Shown here piece after piece: positions 22,440 to 33,407 of a stretch of 64,000 nt of DNA (position 1 is its first letter; each line of letters starts with the position of its first letter). The stretch comes from Cloeon dipterum (taxonomy: Eukaryota > Arthropoda > Insecta > Ephemeroptera > Baetidae). The notes beneath the pieces are model-generated. The model saw nothing but the letters and a program-made list of their open reading frames with translations. It was not told the DNA's origin and searched no databases. The position numbers and the translations under genes were made by a program. The DNA lies in contig NC_088790.1 in the NCBI RefSeq assembly GCF_949628265.1, positions 2,732,545 to 2,796,544 of the forward strand, read 5' to 3'.

Positions 22440-23240
22440 AGAATTCCTTATTCACTTGGAAAGTAAATATTTTGATTCTGACCAAGGAGCTCCAGTGCGG
22501 TCATGTAGAGCTGAATGCAGAAAGTTAAACGTAAAATTCACTTTAGATTTTTTTTTCAGGGTGGAAAACGGAACGACATCAATGACGGCCAAATTCAATG
22601 AAATTTTAAAAATCACTCCCAGAGGGTGAGGGTGTACTTGAACCCCCTCAAAACCCACAACTATTCAAAAGGGACAATTTAATTTGCCAAATTTGACTGA
22701 AAAATCTCTGTGAAACTAGAGTAAATTGCATTTGAAGCATAATTTTGGGGCTAAAAATGTTTATCGAATTTCTCAAAAATACGGAAAGACCGTAACTCAA
22801 TTTTTTTTAATATAATAATATTTTCTGATTGAATGAGGCACATTTTGGCTATCTCACAAGAAATTAAATTTTTTGTTTATTTCGACATTCAGGAATTTTT
22901 TGAAATCGTAGGTAAAATTTTAGTGGCCTTGACCTTTGACCTAGGAAGTTTGTCAACGTGGCAAAGTTGTTGGGCGTTAAATGTAGACCATTTTAGACAC
23001 CTTATTTATAAATTTATCGTTACTTCAACAAATTCCCTAAAAAAAATCAACCTTTTAAATTTAACCCAGTTTGAGCGCCTGTTAAATGGGCAATTTTTGT
23101 AATTCTTACCCAAAACTTTTGGTCCGCAAGGGAAAAGTGTAAAATAATTATTTTCAATCAAATTTGGCCCAAAATTTCTGCGTTTATAAAAATCTCGATT
23201 TTTAAGGTGAAAAAAAAACGTTTGAGAACATTTTATTTTA
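22440..23240 (+). repeat. Repeat family C, copy 2, between exportin-5 and cyclophilin B
   Basis: It carries the same ordered blocks as 6075-6500, preceded by a segment (22,480-22,640) that matches the inverse of 43,380-43,540: 'gtaaaattcactttagat', 'ggtggaaaacggaacgac', and a 'gagggtgagg' near 'aaccccctcaaaa'. The copy at 42.8-43.5 kb is in the opposite orientation. No open frame of interest is seen. Confidence 0.6.
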
Positions 23241-23287
23241 TATAATTTAATCATTCAGCAATTCGTACAAAAACGACAAAATGTAAT

Positions 23288-24068
23288 TTATTCAGTGGCA
23301 TCTGCCTTCTCCACTGAGAACTGAGGTTCGGCTTTCTCTGCACCGCAGTCCTTGATAACAACATCCTTCTCAGGACGATCTCTGGCATCGGTCTTGGTGC
23401 TCTCGATTTTGCGCACAATGTCCTAATAATTATCTTTTAATTATATTGCTTCATTAAATTGTTGTTGAATAATTACCATGCCCTTGACTATCTTGCCGAA
23501 AACAACGTGACGTCCATCAAGCCAAGAAGTTGTCTTGGTGGTGATGAAGAACTGAGATCCATTGGTGTCCTTTCCTGCATTGGCCATCGACAGCCATCCA
23601 GCACCGTAATGCTTGAGCTTGAAGTTTTCGTCTTCGAACCTGTCTCCGTAGATAGAGTGGCCTGGAAAAATATTTTAAATACCACAAATGCATAACATAT
23701 TTTCGTGACAAATACCTCCAGTTCCATCTCCTCGGGTGAAGTCCCCACCCTGAATCATGAAGTCCTTGATCACCCTGTGGAATTTGCTGCCCTTGTAGCC
23801 CTGGCCAACATCCTTTTGTGCCAGCTCGACAAAGTTTCTGACGGTTTTGGGAACAGTGCCTCCGAAAAGACCGATTTCGATGCGGCCTGCTGGTTGGCCT
23901 CCAATTTCAATGTCGAACCAAACCTACAATTGTTGTTTTTGATCAATTAAAATTAAATTAAATAAAAAAATCTGTGTATCTACCGACCTTATCAGTCACT
24001 TTGGGGCCGCTATCTGCCTGGACGCAGGCGAGGCCCACCAAAAGGCAGCACGAAATCAGGAGCTTCAT
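23288..24068 (-). CDS. PPIB: ER cyclophilin B-type peptidyl-prolyl cis-trans isomerase
   Basis: Secretory-pathway prolyl isomerase that assists folding in the ER. The minus-strand exons are 23988-24068, 23716-23923, 23477-23661 and 23288-23422, giving 202 residues. The signal peptide is [18 protein letters not shown]. The catalytic cyclophilin core is complete: '[16 protein letters not shown]' (Arg, Phe and Gln of the active site), 'GSQFFITT', the tryptophan in '[13 protein letters not shown]', and '[13 protein letters not shown]'. The C-terminus '[10 protein letters not shown]' follows the PPIB pattern '[10 protein letters not shown]' and has no KDEL-type signal, as in PPIB. The poly(A) signal AATAAA overlaps the stop codon (23287-23292, minus strand). 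A Drosophila ninaA-like paralogue is less likely because there is no C-terminal membrane anchor. Confidence 0.94.
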
Positions 24069-24274
24069 GGTGCCTCGCTTCTCTCTCAAGCAGGCACTGA
24101 CGACAGACTGAGATGCAGAACGCGAGGGTTCACGGCTAACCAACGGGCCACCCTAGCAACAAGATTTTTCTGCCGAGATGATAGGTAGGTAGGTGGGTTT
24201 GCGCCTCCTATGGAAGGTCAACCACCGGCGCCGCACTATGTCGAATGGAACGTGAAACGTGAACACACGTACCC

Positions 24275-24325
24275 ATTCGCTATTGGTCATGTGACGTGTC
24301 GATTCCAGCTTCTGATTGGTTATAC
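24275..24325 (-). promoter_or_regulatory. CCAAT/UPR-type motifs upstream of cyclophilin B
   Basis: Two inverted CCAAT boxes (ATTGG at 24282-24286 and 24315-24319) flank TGACGTGT at 24292-24299. This matches the TGACGTG core bound by ATF6/XBP1. The motifs lie 215-250 bases upstream of the start codon. Regulation by ER stress is inferred from motif and product only. Confidence 0.4.
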
Positions 24326-24329
24326 GTTT

Positions 24330-25789
24330 CATCTGCAGTGAAGGCCGTAAAACAGTCAGTCGCCGACAGCATCCGGCGGGAATGAATATGGAACGAACTA
24401 TTTTGACAGAGTCAACAGCCTAAAACGAATGTTAAATAACCGAAAAGCTGACATTCACTGTAATGCAAAAAGCTTTACTTTAATTTAGTTCCGCAATTTC
24501 CAGAAAAATTAGGAAAAATATTATGGCGCGGTGTTAATATTTTTTATCTCATCTTGATTAAAATTATCTGGATCGAAATGATTCCAAATATTTACTAAAT
24601 AAGACGTTGTTGGTTTTAAAGCAATATGACAGTTGATTTTTTTGTTTCTTTTGCAAAACTGCGATAAATCGATGGTAAGTTAAATCAGGATTTTTTTACA
24701 TTCGCGCTTTTGCGAAACTACAGCCACGCCTAATTTAATTTTCAGGGAATCCACGCTCCATTTGAAAATTCCCGGAACACAATAATTTACTTAATATCTT
24801 GCGATTTTCCTGCGGCTTGCGACACGTCACGTATCACGCTTTCTTAAAAGGTTATCCACGCGCACATTTAATAAATAATTTTTATTTGACGATTTTCCCG
24901 GTTTTCCGAAACAAACAAAGCCATTAATAATTTACTTGGACACCTCGAACACCCCCACTTCAAAATTCTCGCGAACTTTATTTTGGTTTTTTTAATTTTT
25001 GCCACGCCCCAATTCTAAATTTTTTTTTTTAATTTTATTTTACATGTCAAGAGTACTACAATCTGCAACCCAAAATAAACGTATTCAAGCGACATTTCAG
25101 TAAAAACGAATATTTCTACGACTTTTCCCGCGCGTTTCGGTTCAATTGATACTAAATTTACAGGCCCCCCCCCCCCCCCCCGTTTAAAAATCCCCTGAAG
25201 TTATGCACTCATCCTGTGGATGTGATCATTAAATGTAAAAATTTACAAAGTTAAATAATGTATACTACCATAATTCAGTCAATATTACTGACGTTCACAT
25301 AATGTGGAACACATTTGTTTACGGCTACAAGCGGAAAATAACTAATGGCTATTTCACAGCTGGCTGTTTTAAATTTAATGTTTCAGTTGATCAGCCAATT
25401 TATCTCAAAATCGACTACATACTGCAGATGATTTTTTGAAAAAAAATCAAGTTTTCAACGTCAAGAAAATTGTAGGACGTTCTTATATCATGCACCTTTT
25501 AACCGTTTCTTAAATTTATAATCTAAACAGTGCTGCTCTTAGGATAGCATGCAAGTCCGTAATTAGAAAATGGCTTTAACGTCCATCGATAAGGCCACTC
25601 ATTTTTCGTTTAAATCATTATTGCTGAGCAAAAAGACGTCGTTCTGATTCGGAAATTTAGTGAAATATAACTCATTTCTTATTCTGGCATTAAATTGTTG
25701 AATAGTTTAATAACCCAAAGAGTCACATCAGACGTAAGTTGTGTTTGAAGATGCAAAAAGATTCTCCTGTAGCATCCACGAAAAATGAT
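24330..25789. other. AT-rich intergenic region between cyclophilin B and RpL39
   Basis: No coding sequence is recognised in 1.4 kb. It contains the 3' flank of RpL39 (minus strand) and a 17-base cytosine run at 25165-25181. Nothing else could be supported. Confidence 0.5.
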
Positions 25790-26473
25790 TTACAACTTCA
25801 GCTTCGTCCTCCTCCAGTGACGCCTCTTAGCGTTGTATCTGTAATTAAATTTCCAAGCATAAGAAATCGCTATGATATCTGTCAGCAGCAGTAAGCAAAG
25901 TGGGTTAATTCAATTCGCTACAGCTAAATTATTTTAAAGTCACTAGGGTCTGCAAAAAAGCCCGAATGGCCAGCTGACGAAATGTGGCAAATTGTAGCAT
26001 AAACACAGTATCTAACAACGAAATGTGATTTGTATTTTAAATCATTTTTATCGAATTAAATTCTTCCCGGCATGTGGCATGTTACAAACATGGCAAGCAT
26101 GGGACTAATAATGTAATAATCTCAGGTAAATTTTGAATTTCGCTTCGGAGATACCACGCAAATGTTACAGATTGCTCTTCGGCATTAATGTCTCAAAATT
26201 GACTTTGTAAGGACAGCAAATTTAGTATAAATGACGCAGTAACCATCCTTACCTGATTGTGTTCCCAGTTCTCAAACGAATCCATTGAGGAATGGGCCGA
26301 TTTTGCTTCAGCTTTTTGCCAAGCTTTTGCTTGATCCGGAATGTTTTGTGGGCCGACTAAAACGAAAAAATCATACTTCAGTAAATAGTCTACAGAATAT
26401 AATTCAGGTTGATTAAAAATGATGGATGATTATCTTGAAATTTTGAGATTAAATACGATATAAAACACACCAT
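25790..26473 (-). CDS. RpL39: 60S ribosomal protein L39 (3 exons)
   Basis: Small basic protein of the large ribosomal subunit near the exit tunnel. The minus-strand exons are 26471-26473 (the ATG alone), 26253-26356 and 25790-25838, giving 51 residues, the universal eL39 length. The translation begins [20 protein letters not shown], continues '[16 protein letters not shown]' and ends '[15 protein letters not shown]', almost identical to animal eL39. Splitting the start codon from the rest by an intron directly after ATG (ATG|GTGTGT) is typical of ribosomal protein genes. The coding parts are too short for simple ORF finding. The upstream start region is shared with the TTC17-like gene. Confidence 0.96.
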
Positions 26474-26972
26474 GTTGGATGCAGGCGACAAAACAACAAC
26501 AGGACAGTCGTGAGGGTTTGTGACGTCACTACACATACACACTACCATCAGCGCACCATCGCCACCACAAGGAACTTACGGCGAAGAGGGAAATTCAAAA
26601 CTTTCTTGGGTTATCTAATTCGCCGCGACCCGCAACCAATCAGCGACGAACAAATTTCAAACTCTTCGCCAATCACTGCCGACCAGTTGTTTTGTTTGTC
26701 TCTGTTCAAGATTTCCGAGCGGAAACTCAGCAGGAACCAACAGTTCTTAAAATTACTCTTATTGGATTATTAATTTAATTTATCAAAAAGTGACCTCCTT
26801 AAACTCGTGCAAATGATCTGACAACCGACATGGCAATTGAGTTGCCATGTCATCTTAATTGTTTCAAAAACACTGACCTAATAGTGGTAATGCCAGAGTA
26901 TCAACAGTTTGTTGTGATTTATACCACAGCTTCAAATCATAATTCCAATCCGTAGAACGAAAGGGAAAGACA
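26474..26972. promoter_or_regulatory. Shared 5' region of RpL39 (-) and the TTC17-like gene (+)
   Basis: The start codons are 499 bases apart in head-to-head orientation. A pyrimidine-rich minus-strand stretch just upstream of the RpL39 ATG could be a TOP-type start. I see no TATA box placed for either gene. The presumed first nucleotides were not determined. Confidence 0.4.
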
Positions 26973-29900
26973 ATGTTGCGCATTTTATTTATTTCCGTGC
27001 CACTCGCACTCTTCTTTTTGGAGATTTCAGCGACGACTCACTGGATTGTCACCGAAACAGGAAAAATTCAATCAAAAGTAAGGGTTTTGATTATGATTCG
27101 CATGATTTATTATAATAAAATACGTGATCGTTTTAATTTTAGGACGACACGATGTTCGACATGAAGAATCCTGATGATCTTTTGGGATTTTTGGAGCTGG
27201 AGAAAAAAGTGGCGTCGATTGAAAATCTGACAAGGCTGGTGGCGAAGAGGGCCAGGTTTGCTGAGGACAATGACAAAGTTTACTTTGGCGAAAATCAACC
27301 AATTGAGTGCAAAAAAGCAATTCCAATCGAAGACTGCAACTTTTACCAAAGCTCTTCGTTGATCACAAAGGAATCTGAGTACAGAATTAATTTAAATATC
27401 AAATTTCCCAATTACTCACTGCTAAATTTAGGACCCTGTTGCAAGGCTACGTGGAAAGTGTCGACAAGTTCCCAGAGTGCGCCGCGCTGAACTTCAGTCT
27501 CAATTTCTACGAACACCTCCCCGCCATGCAAGAAAGGCTGTTGCTCAAAATGAATCCTGAGAGAGCAGTTCTGCCAACTGCCAAACTGGACATGTTCGGA
27601 AAGCGGGTGGCTGCCCACCTCAAGGCGAACCAAACCAACTGGCAACTGTACAACCTGGCCACCCTCTTTTGGAGGGCCAAAGGCGAGCCTGTGAAGGCCG
27701 TGAATTGCATTCGGCAGGCACTGCTGCGCTCGCCGTCATCGTACAAGCACGTCAGTCTTCTGCATCTCGGCAACGTCTTCCACCAGTCAAAACGGTCCGT
27801 CGAGGCGGCGATAATTCTGCACGCAGCCATCGACCACTCGTCGGACGAACCTGAATCTCACTGGACCCTGGGCAACATTTACTCGGTTCTCGGCGACTAC
27901 CAACGGGCCATCATGTGCTACAAGAACGCCCTCAGACTGGACAAGAGTCTCCCCATCGTGGAAAAAAATCTGCTGGCCGTCGAGTGTCACGTGTCGGTCA
28001 ACCAAGCGCTGTCGGAAGTGATGGAGCGGCTGCAGGAACTGCTCAGCGATCTGGAGGATGCGAAACTGCTCAAGCAGCAGAGGTCTCGCATTGAGAGTCT
28101 GGTCCACAAGTACAAGTCCATCACGAACATCGCCGAGAGGAATTTCGGTACCGAGGTTGGCAACAGGATCATGGACTTGGACGACAGGCTCAAGAGCCTC
28201 GTGGACATGGTTAAAACTCTGTCGGAAAACATGGATTTTGAAAAGAGGGTTCTGACCAAACTCAACCCCCAGGAGGGAGAGTGCCTTTTCTTAGAGGAAA
28301 TAGACGCTGCTGTTCTCTACTCGTCTTTTGAACACAGGTAATCCAGATTTTTTCCTTTGCAGGTGTATAAAAGGGAGTATAAGTTTTAACTCTTGAAACT
28401 TTCACTATTATTAACCGAAATTTTGGTCCTAATTTAAAAATGCGTCGGTCCAAGGTTACCTTTCTTTGAAATATCGGTTTTTCAGGGTGATAACCCCCTT
28501 TGACTTATTTTAGGTAGTGTAGCCAGTGGAATTATACACAAGGGCAGCAAGTTTCATCTCAAATTAAGGTCAAATAGAACCTATGGCCTGTCAAAACACG
28601 TAAAATTAGCCATAATCATCAAATGGGGTGCCATTTCTCGGGTTTTATACCCTGGGAAGCTCTAATTTGAAGTTAAAATTTAAAAATTCTTCATCCAACC
28701 ATATAAAAATGCTCTAGCTTATGAATAACATAATGAGCTCTGATAAAATTTTAACTTTAAAAGAGTAATGACATTTATGACCTCAAATTTGAACTTCGCT
28801 GGGTAAAGACACCAAACTCAAATTTTTAGGACATTTAATCGTGTTTTGACGCTCAGGGTCACATTAGGGTTGGACCCTGAATATGTGAATCTGCCTAAAT
28901 TTTTGTTAACCATAGTGTGCTAAAGAAAATTTTATTTAATCAACGTTTAGCACATTAACGCAATTTCAGGGCCATCGAGCTGGAATTCAAACTGCAGCAA
29001 TGAAACTTCAATGTCCTTGTTCAGAATTTCACTGGCAAAATTTTGGTCTTGATCCTAATTTGAAGAAGGCAATCACCTTGAAAAATCGATATTTCGTTGA
29101 AAGGTCGCGAACTTCGACTTTGTTTTTAGTTAAAGTAGCTGAGAGTCAAAATAAAGATAGGGTTAAAGGTGAAAGTTCAAAGATGATATCTTGACTTAAT
29201 CTCTGATTTTCAGGGTATTTAAAAAAAATATACTTATATACTAATTTTGAAATTCGAAAAAATTGGTTAGAAGAGCAGCAAAAACTCCCCCATTTTTCAT
29301 ATATTTTTTGTGCCGTAGTAAATCAATTTTTGTGAATTACCGATATGAAATTCCAGTTAAATATAAAAATTTCGTATTAAATTGTGTTTCAGAATAAGTG
29401 ACATTTTAAACGAGGGCCTGAATCTGAAAAAGGGTGAAAATCACCCCCTGCCATGGCATCCTCCCATGTGCGAAGAAGACTTCCGAAAAAAGTTCCCGCA
29501 AATTCCCAATAATGTTATGAACAATTTTTTGTCCCCCGGCAAATCAAACAAGCTGAAAGCACAACCTTCCCTGATGAATCATCTGCGTGAGTTCGTCGAT
29601 GCAGAACTTGAAGCGGACGAAGAGCTCGGCCAGAGGATTCATGCTGCTCTTGAAAAGGTATTATAGTTTTATTTACTGCTTATTTTGGTTTACAAATAAT
29701 ATATCTCTCTAGACTAATTCATCGTCATCATTTGGTAAGCATTTTTACAAGAAAATGGTTAAAGTGGGTCGATACAATTGAAAATTATTTGATACAATAA
29801 GCAATAATCAAAACAAAAGGATTTTTTACAGTAAAAATTCAAATTTTCGCCAAATTTTCCAGCGCTTGACCACATTTTCTTGGCATATTTCGGTTCCTCT

Positions 29901-30640
29901 CGTTGAGATCTGCCCAACAGTGTATGAAACCTATTAGGGAAACTCTTTTGTTTTGAAATAGGATTTCAAATAAGGAGACAGCTGAAAAGCTTACAAACAT
30001 TGCAGCCGCTTTACTCAAAAATTGTCACTGCTACTTAGGCCAATTTGGCTTCAACTGAATCTTAAGGGAAGACTTCATGCATTGGCAACAAACATTTTCC
30101 AGGATTTTGCATAATCAATCAACCCTGCAATAAAAATTGCAAAACGTGTTTCAGGAGCTTGGACCTCGACATCTCCTGCGTGCGTTTGCCGGTCTCTACT
30201 GGTACGCCCGTGGAGAACTTCGGCTCGCCACAAAATGCTTGCTTTCCTCGCTGCTCGTGTGCCCTGAGGACGAGTCGGTGATTCCTCTCACTGCAATGTC
30301 CTCGATGCTGATGAGCATGGGCCTGTCAGAAGGAGCGTTGTACTTAGCCTTGCGCGGCATCGAGTCGAACATGAGCGACGTCGGGTGTAACGTGCTTCTC
30401 TCGTCGCTCTACCTGCTGCGGGACGACCTTAAAAATGCCAAACTGCACCTGCAGCAGGCCTTTCTCAACAGACCACACGGTCATTTAAGATCAGTTGCTC
30501 ACAATATCGAGTGCCATATAAGAAAACTTAACCATGACAAAGATTTTTGCGAAAGCAGAGTTGAAAACGGAAGTGATGGTGATGATTATTCATCCAAGCC
30601 AAATCTAGATCAGTGTATTAAAGTGACCAAGAATAAATGA
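26973..30640 (+). CDS. TTC17: TTC17-like tetratricopeptide repeat protein (compact form)
   Basis: Human TTC17 is linked to actin organisation and ciliogenesis. The exons are 26973-27077, 27143-27378, 27432-28337, 29393-29657 and 30155-30640, giving 665 residues (human about 1140). A signal peptide (MLRILFISVPLALFFLEISA) precedes TTHWIVTETGKIQ, the family signature. TPR pairs follow: 'WQLYNLATLFWRAKGEPVKA', 'HLGNVFHQSKRSVEAAIILH', 'HWTLGNIYSVLGDYQRAIMC'. Then comes a coiled segment (SEVMERLQELLSDLED...). The C-terminal TPRs begin 'GLYWYARGELRLATKCL' and end 'IECHIRKL', like the TTC17 end. The middle of the human protein, including its second TPR block, seems absent. Exons in the 1.06 kb and 0.5 kb introns could have been missed, or the gene is truly compact. 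The family assignment is good, but one-to-one orthology is less sure. Confidence 0.8.
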
Positions 30641-31281
30641 TAGTCATTAAAAATCTCATTACCTGTATTTTTTGTCTCATTTCCTATTAAAAATTGGATC
30701 ATTTTCTTGAGATAAAAGAGCCATATCTAATTATATAATTTTAGGATTCTTTGTTGTTAAGCCCACCGTTTTTCAGATGAAATTTTATGATAATGATAAA
30801 ATAACGTTTTCGGATCAGAAGACACTCTTAATAGAATGCAAAATAAAAGTTCTTGGCTAATTCCTGCATGCCACGCCATCTTGGATCTGATTAAGAATTA
30901 ACAGATTTTAATAATTCCCGTGGAAACAAAATTCTTTGAAAAGCAATATTCAAATTGTAATAGCTGTTTGTATTACAAACAGCTCATCAAAAATTCACTT
31001 CGCGCCAGAAAGAATTCTTGTTGTTCGCGCCAATCGCCAAAGCTACAAAGTTAGAACTAGCCCCACTCTTTGTAGTCCTTTTGTCAGCAAGCATCCAGCG
31101 TTAGGCCAGCGCGCGAACTAAAACTAACCAATCAAAGCGCAGCTTTTGTTTGATGTGTCTTGAACTGATGCAACTTATTTTCCTGTGCTCATTCAACTCT
31201 CACTCTAAATTAGATACATCCATTGGTGATTATTTCGTTGAAATAAGCTGGAAGATGTAAACAAAGAACAATTCTTAGCTA
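30641..31281. other. Intergenic region with E2F- and CCAAT-like motifs
   Basis: No coding sequence is seen. An inverted repeat 'agctgtttgtattacaaaca' lies at about 30,962-30,984. TTCGCGCC occurs at 30999-31006 and 31024-31031. CCAAT occurs at 31030-31034 and 31128-31132. This looks like a promoter for plus-strand transcription into the 31.28 kb candidate, since no minus-strand gene starts here. Confidence 0.4.
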
Positions 31282-31699
31282 ATGGATATCAATAACTGGG
31301 GACAGAGTGGGTAAGTTTTGACTTTGCATGCTGATGTCAAAGCGATTTTTCGATTTAAAACGCAAGAAAAAGTTAAATAATGTACTTTAGATTTGCGCAT
31401 TATAGGTATTATGGCTTCGGCTGGGCACTGGACGATTAGGCGGGAAAATGAAAGTGTTGTTTTCTGTGGTAAGTAAATTTTGTAAATTGTTCCGAGTGAA
31501 TGTATTAATGTTTGCGTCACTCGGCGGGCCACATGATTTCGACCGTCATCTTGGATCTGCCCGGAAGAAACTGTTATACAGCGCGAATGTGGCCTCCGCT
31601 GCATTAAAACAATAGCCGCACGAACATGAAACCGAAAGACAAGAAGCGTTCTGGTGTCAAGTTAAAAAGGAAGGAAGTGGCAATATCGGTCGCCATCAG
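31282..31699 (+). CDS. Candidate spliced small-ORF transcript (unrecognised)
   Basis: I do not recognise this. Consensus splice sites suggest exons 31282-31310 (donor GG|GTAAGT), about 31406-31468 (donor GTG|GTAAGT) and 31616-31699 (donor CAG|GTATGA). The first frame reads MDINNWGQSG, then YYGFGWALDD and stop. An alternative acceptor 15 bases upstream inserts five residues in frame. A second ATG at 31448 opens MKVLFSV, continuing into exon 3 as PHEHETERQEAFWCQVKK. Exon 3 also has its own ATG at 31627 in another frame. The promoter-like motifs upstream support transcription. The acceptors have weak pyrimidine tracts and no homologue is known to me. It could be the 5' part of a longer gene disrupted by repeats. 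Confidence 0.25.
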
Positions 31700-31739
31700 G
31701 TATGAAAAAGAGCTCAGACAAATTGGCTCTGCGGAAGGC

Positions 31740-32230
31740 GTACTTTTCTACACCTGCAAAGCCCTAATTTGATTATTTGTCCCCTCGCGAAGCCCTTGGG
31801 TGAGACACATGTCGCCAACCCAGCAAAAAATCTGTAGCAAGAAGGAGCCGAGCAAAGCTGCTCTTTTTGGCTTGTAGCAAAATCGAGCCAACTTGCTTGC
31901 TTTTTTTGGAACTTTTTCGCTCCCGTGCGCTTTAAAGCAAATTCGCTCTTTTTTTCTCAAAAGCAAGCGTTGCTCTTTTTGGCTCGTAGCAAAATCGAGC
32001 CAACTTGCTTGCTTTTTTTCGAACTTTTCTGCTACATTCGTTTCAAAGCAAATCTGCTTTAATTTGCTTAAAAGCAGAGATGCTTATTTTAGCTTTCATA
32101 GCAGTTCTGTGTGGGAATTTCTTGCTTATCCAAATAATCTATATTCCATTTCGCTTTTTCTGCTATGTGACCTTGTTTAAAATATTTGTCACGATAGCAA
32201 AATATGCTTTTTAATCATCAATAATGTGAA
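31740..32230 (+). repeat. Left arm of a long inverted repeat; AGCAAAA-rich tandem units
   Basis: Two degenerate tandem units of about 111 bases start near 31,875 and 31,986. Each begins 'tagcaaaatcgagccaactt'. The reverse complement of the same composition and order, including 'cccagcaaaaaat' near the outer end, occurs at 34,830-35,260. No reading frame of interest is seen. Confidence 0.6.
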
Positions 32231-32367
32231 TGAGCGAGCGAAGTCGCTTTTTCTTGCTCTCTTTGCTAATTTTAGCCAAAACTTTCAAATTTGTCACGGA
32301 TTTCAGTTAGCATTTGCGTTGGAGTGTCCCCAGAGATTTTATTGTTCTCTCCATTTGCATTTCTTCC

Positions 32368-32607
32368 AGGCCCGGACTGGTAATCAGGCGCACCGGGCGA
32401 AACCCCGGTGGGCCGCGGCCCAGGTTGGCCGCCCAGACCGGCCAATATTTCCCAAACTTGACTGCCAAGCGGCACACGTTTGTGGATGTCGCGGCCCATA
32501 AATATCATTTAGTGGCCGGGGGGGGGGGGGGGCGGAATGGGCCACGGATGCTCGGTGGGCCACGAAAGTCAAGTCCCCGGTAAAAAAATTGGCGCCAGTC
32601 CGGGCCC
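32368..32607. repeat. Small GC-rich inverted-repeat element (hAT-like MITE)
   Basis: The left end 'ggcccggactgg' is repeated inverted at the right end ('ccagtccgggcc'), 240 bases apart. The interior is GC-rich, unlike its surroundings, and contains a 15-base guanine run at 32518-32532. Ends of this kind resemble hAT-type non-autonomous elements. I could not see an 8-bp target duplication. Confidence 0.55.
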
Positions 32608-32619
32608 GATTCCTTCAGA

Positions 32620-33400
32620 TAGTTCAGATAGATTTTTTTATGCAACCTTTTGAAAGGAATATTCAACTTTAAATTTTTTCACCAAATTTATTCAATTAAC
32701 AATTATTTAATAAACAACATTTGCATTTTTATGTATATAAATATAATAGTTTCGATTTTTATCGGATAATTTTCATGATTTTATTTGTAAAATAATATGT
32801 AGAATATGAGTTAATTTAATTGAAATTGTATTTTATGATTAATTATTCTTTTTTAAAATATTCTTTTCCTCAAAAAGCATTATTATAAATATAGTATGGC
32901 ATTTTAGGGAATTAAAAACAGAACTTAAAAATCAAAATAATTGCAGAAAATCTTCTTAGAATCTTAGGTAGCATTTACCAATTATGTATGTAATTGCGAA
33001 AAACCAAAATTTAATACTCAATCAATTCAATGGATAAAGAGAGCGCGTTAAGCATTATAATAGCACGCGCCCATCTTCATTAAAAATTAGTGGAATGCAG
33101 GGATCGAACGTGTGCAACACTGTGCAAGTGGAAGTAGTGTGGTGGGTGCGTTGACTGCATTTTTAAACCCAAGGCGCAGTAGGGAATGAGGGAATGGGAG
33201 ACGGGAGGGAAGAGAAGCAGCAGCGGTCAGCCAAGCGCCGGAGGGGGGAGGGGGAGCTAGCTGGCCGGCCGGCCGACCGATGACCATCAATTGACACGGC
33301 AGCGCAAGTGTTTTGATTTGAAACCGACGCTCGCTCGAAATTCTTTCATTCGTTTTGCCCTTTTTCGCGAACTTTTCGGCCATTTCGACGCCCAGGAGCT
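32620..33400. other. AT-rich spacer followed by a GC-rich promoter-like stretch
   Basis: Bases 32,620-33,060 are AT-rich with nothing recognisable. Bases 33,160-33,300 are G/C-rich with 'ggccggccggccgacc'-type repeats. They sit directly upstream of the 33,408 candidate start codon. Confidence 0.35.
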
Positions 33401-33407
33401 TGCGACA

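Noticed and set aside
31875-32100. CRISPR-like direct repeats
   Set aside because: Only two degenerate units, eukaryotic context, no spacers; a tandem repeat.
33090-33125. tRNA-like 'gggatcgaac' T-arm on the minus strand
   Set aside because: No acceptor stem, D-arm or anticodon arm could be paired around it.
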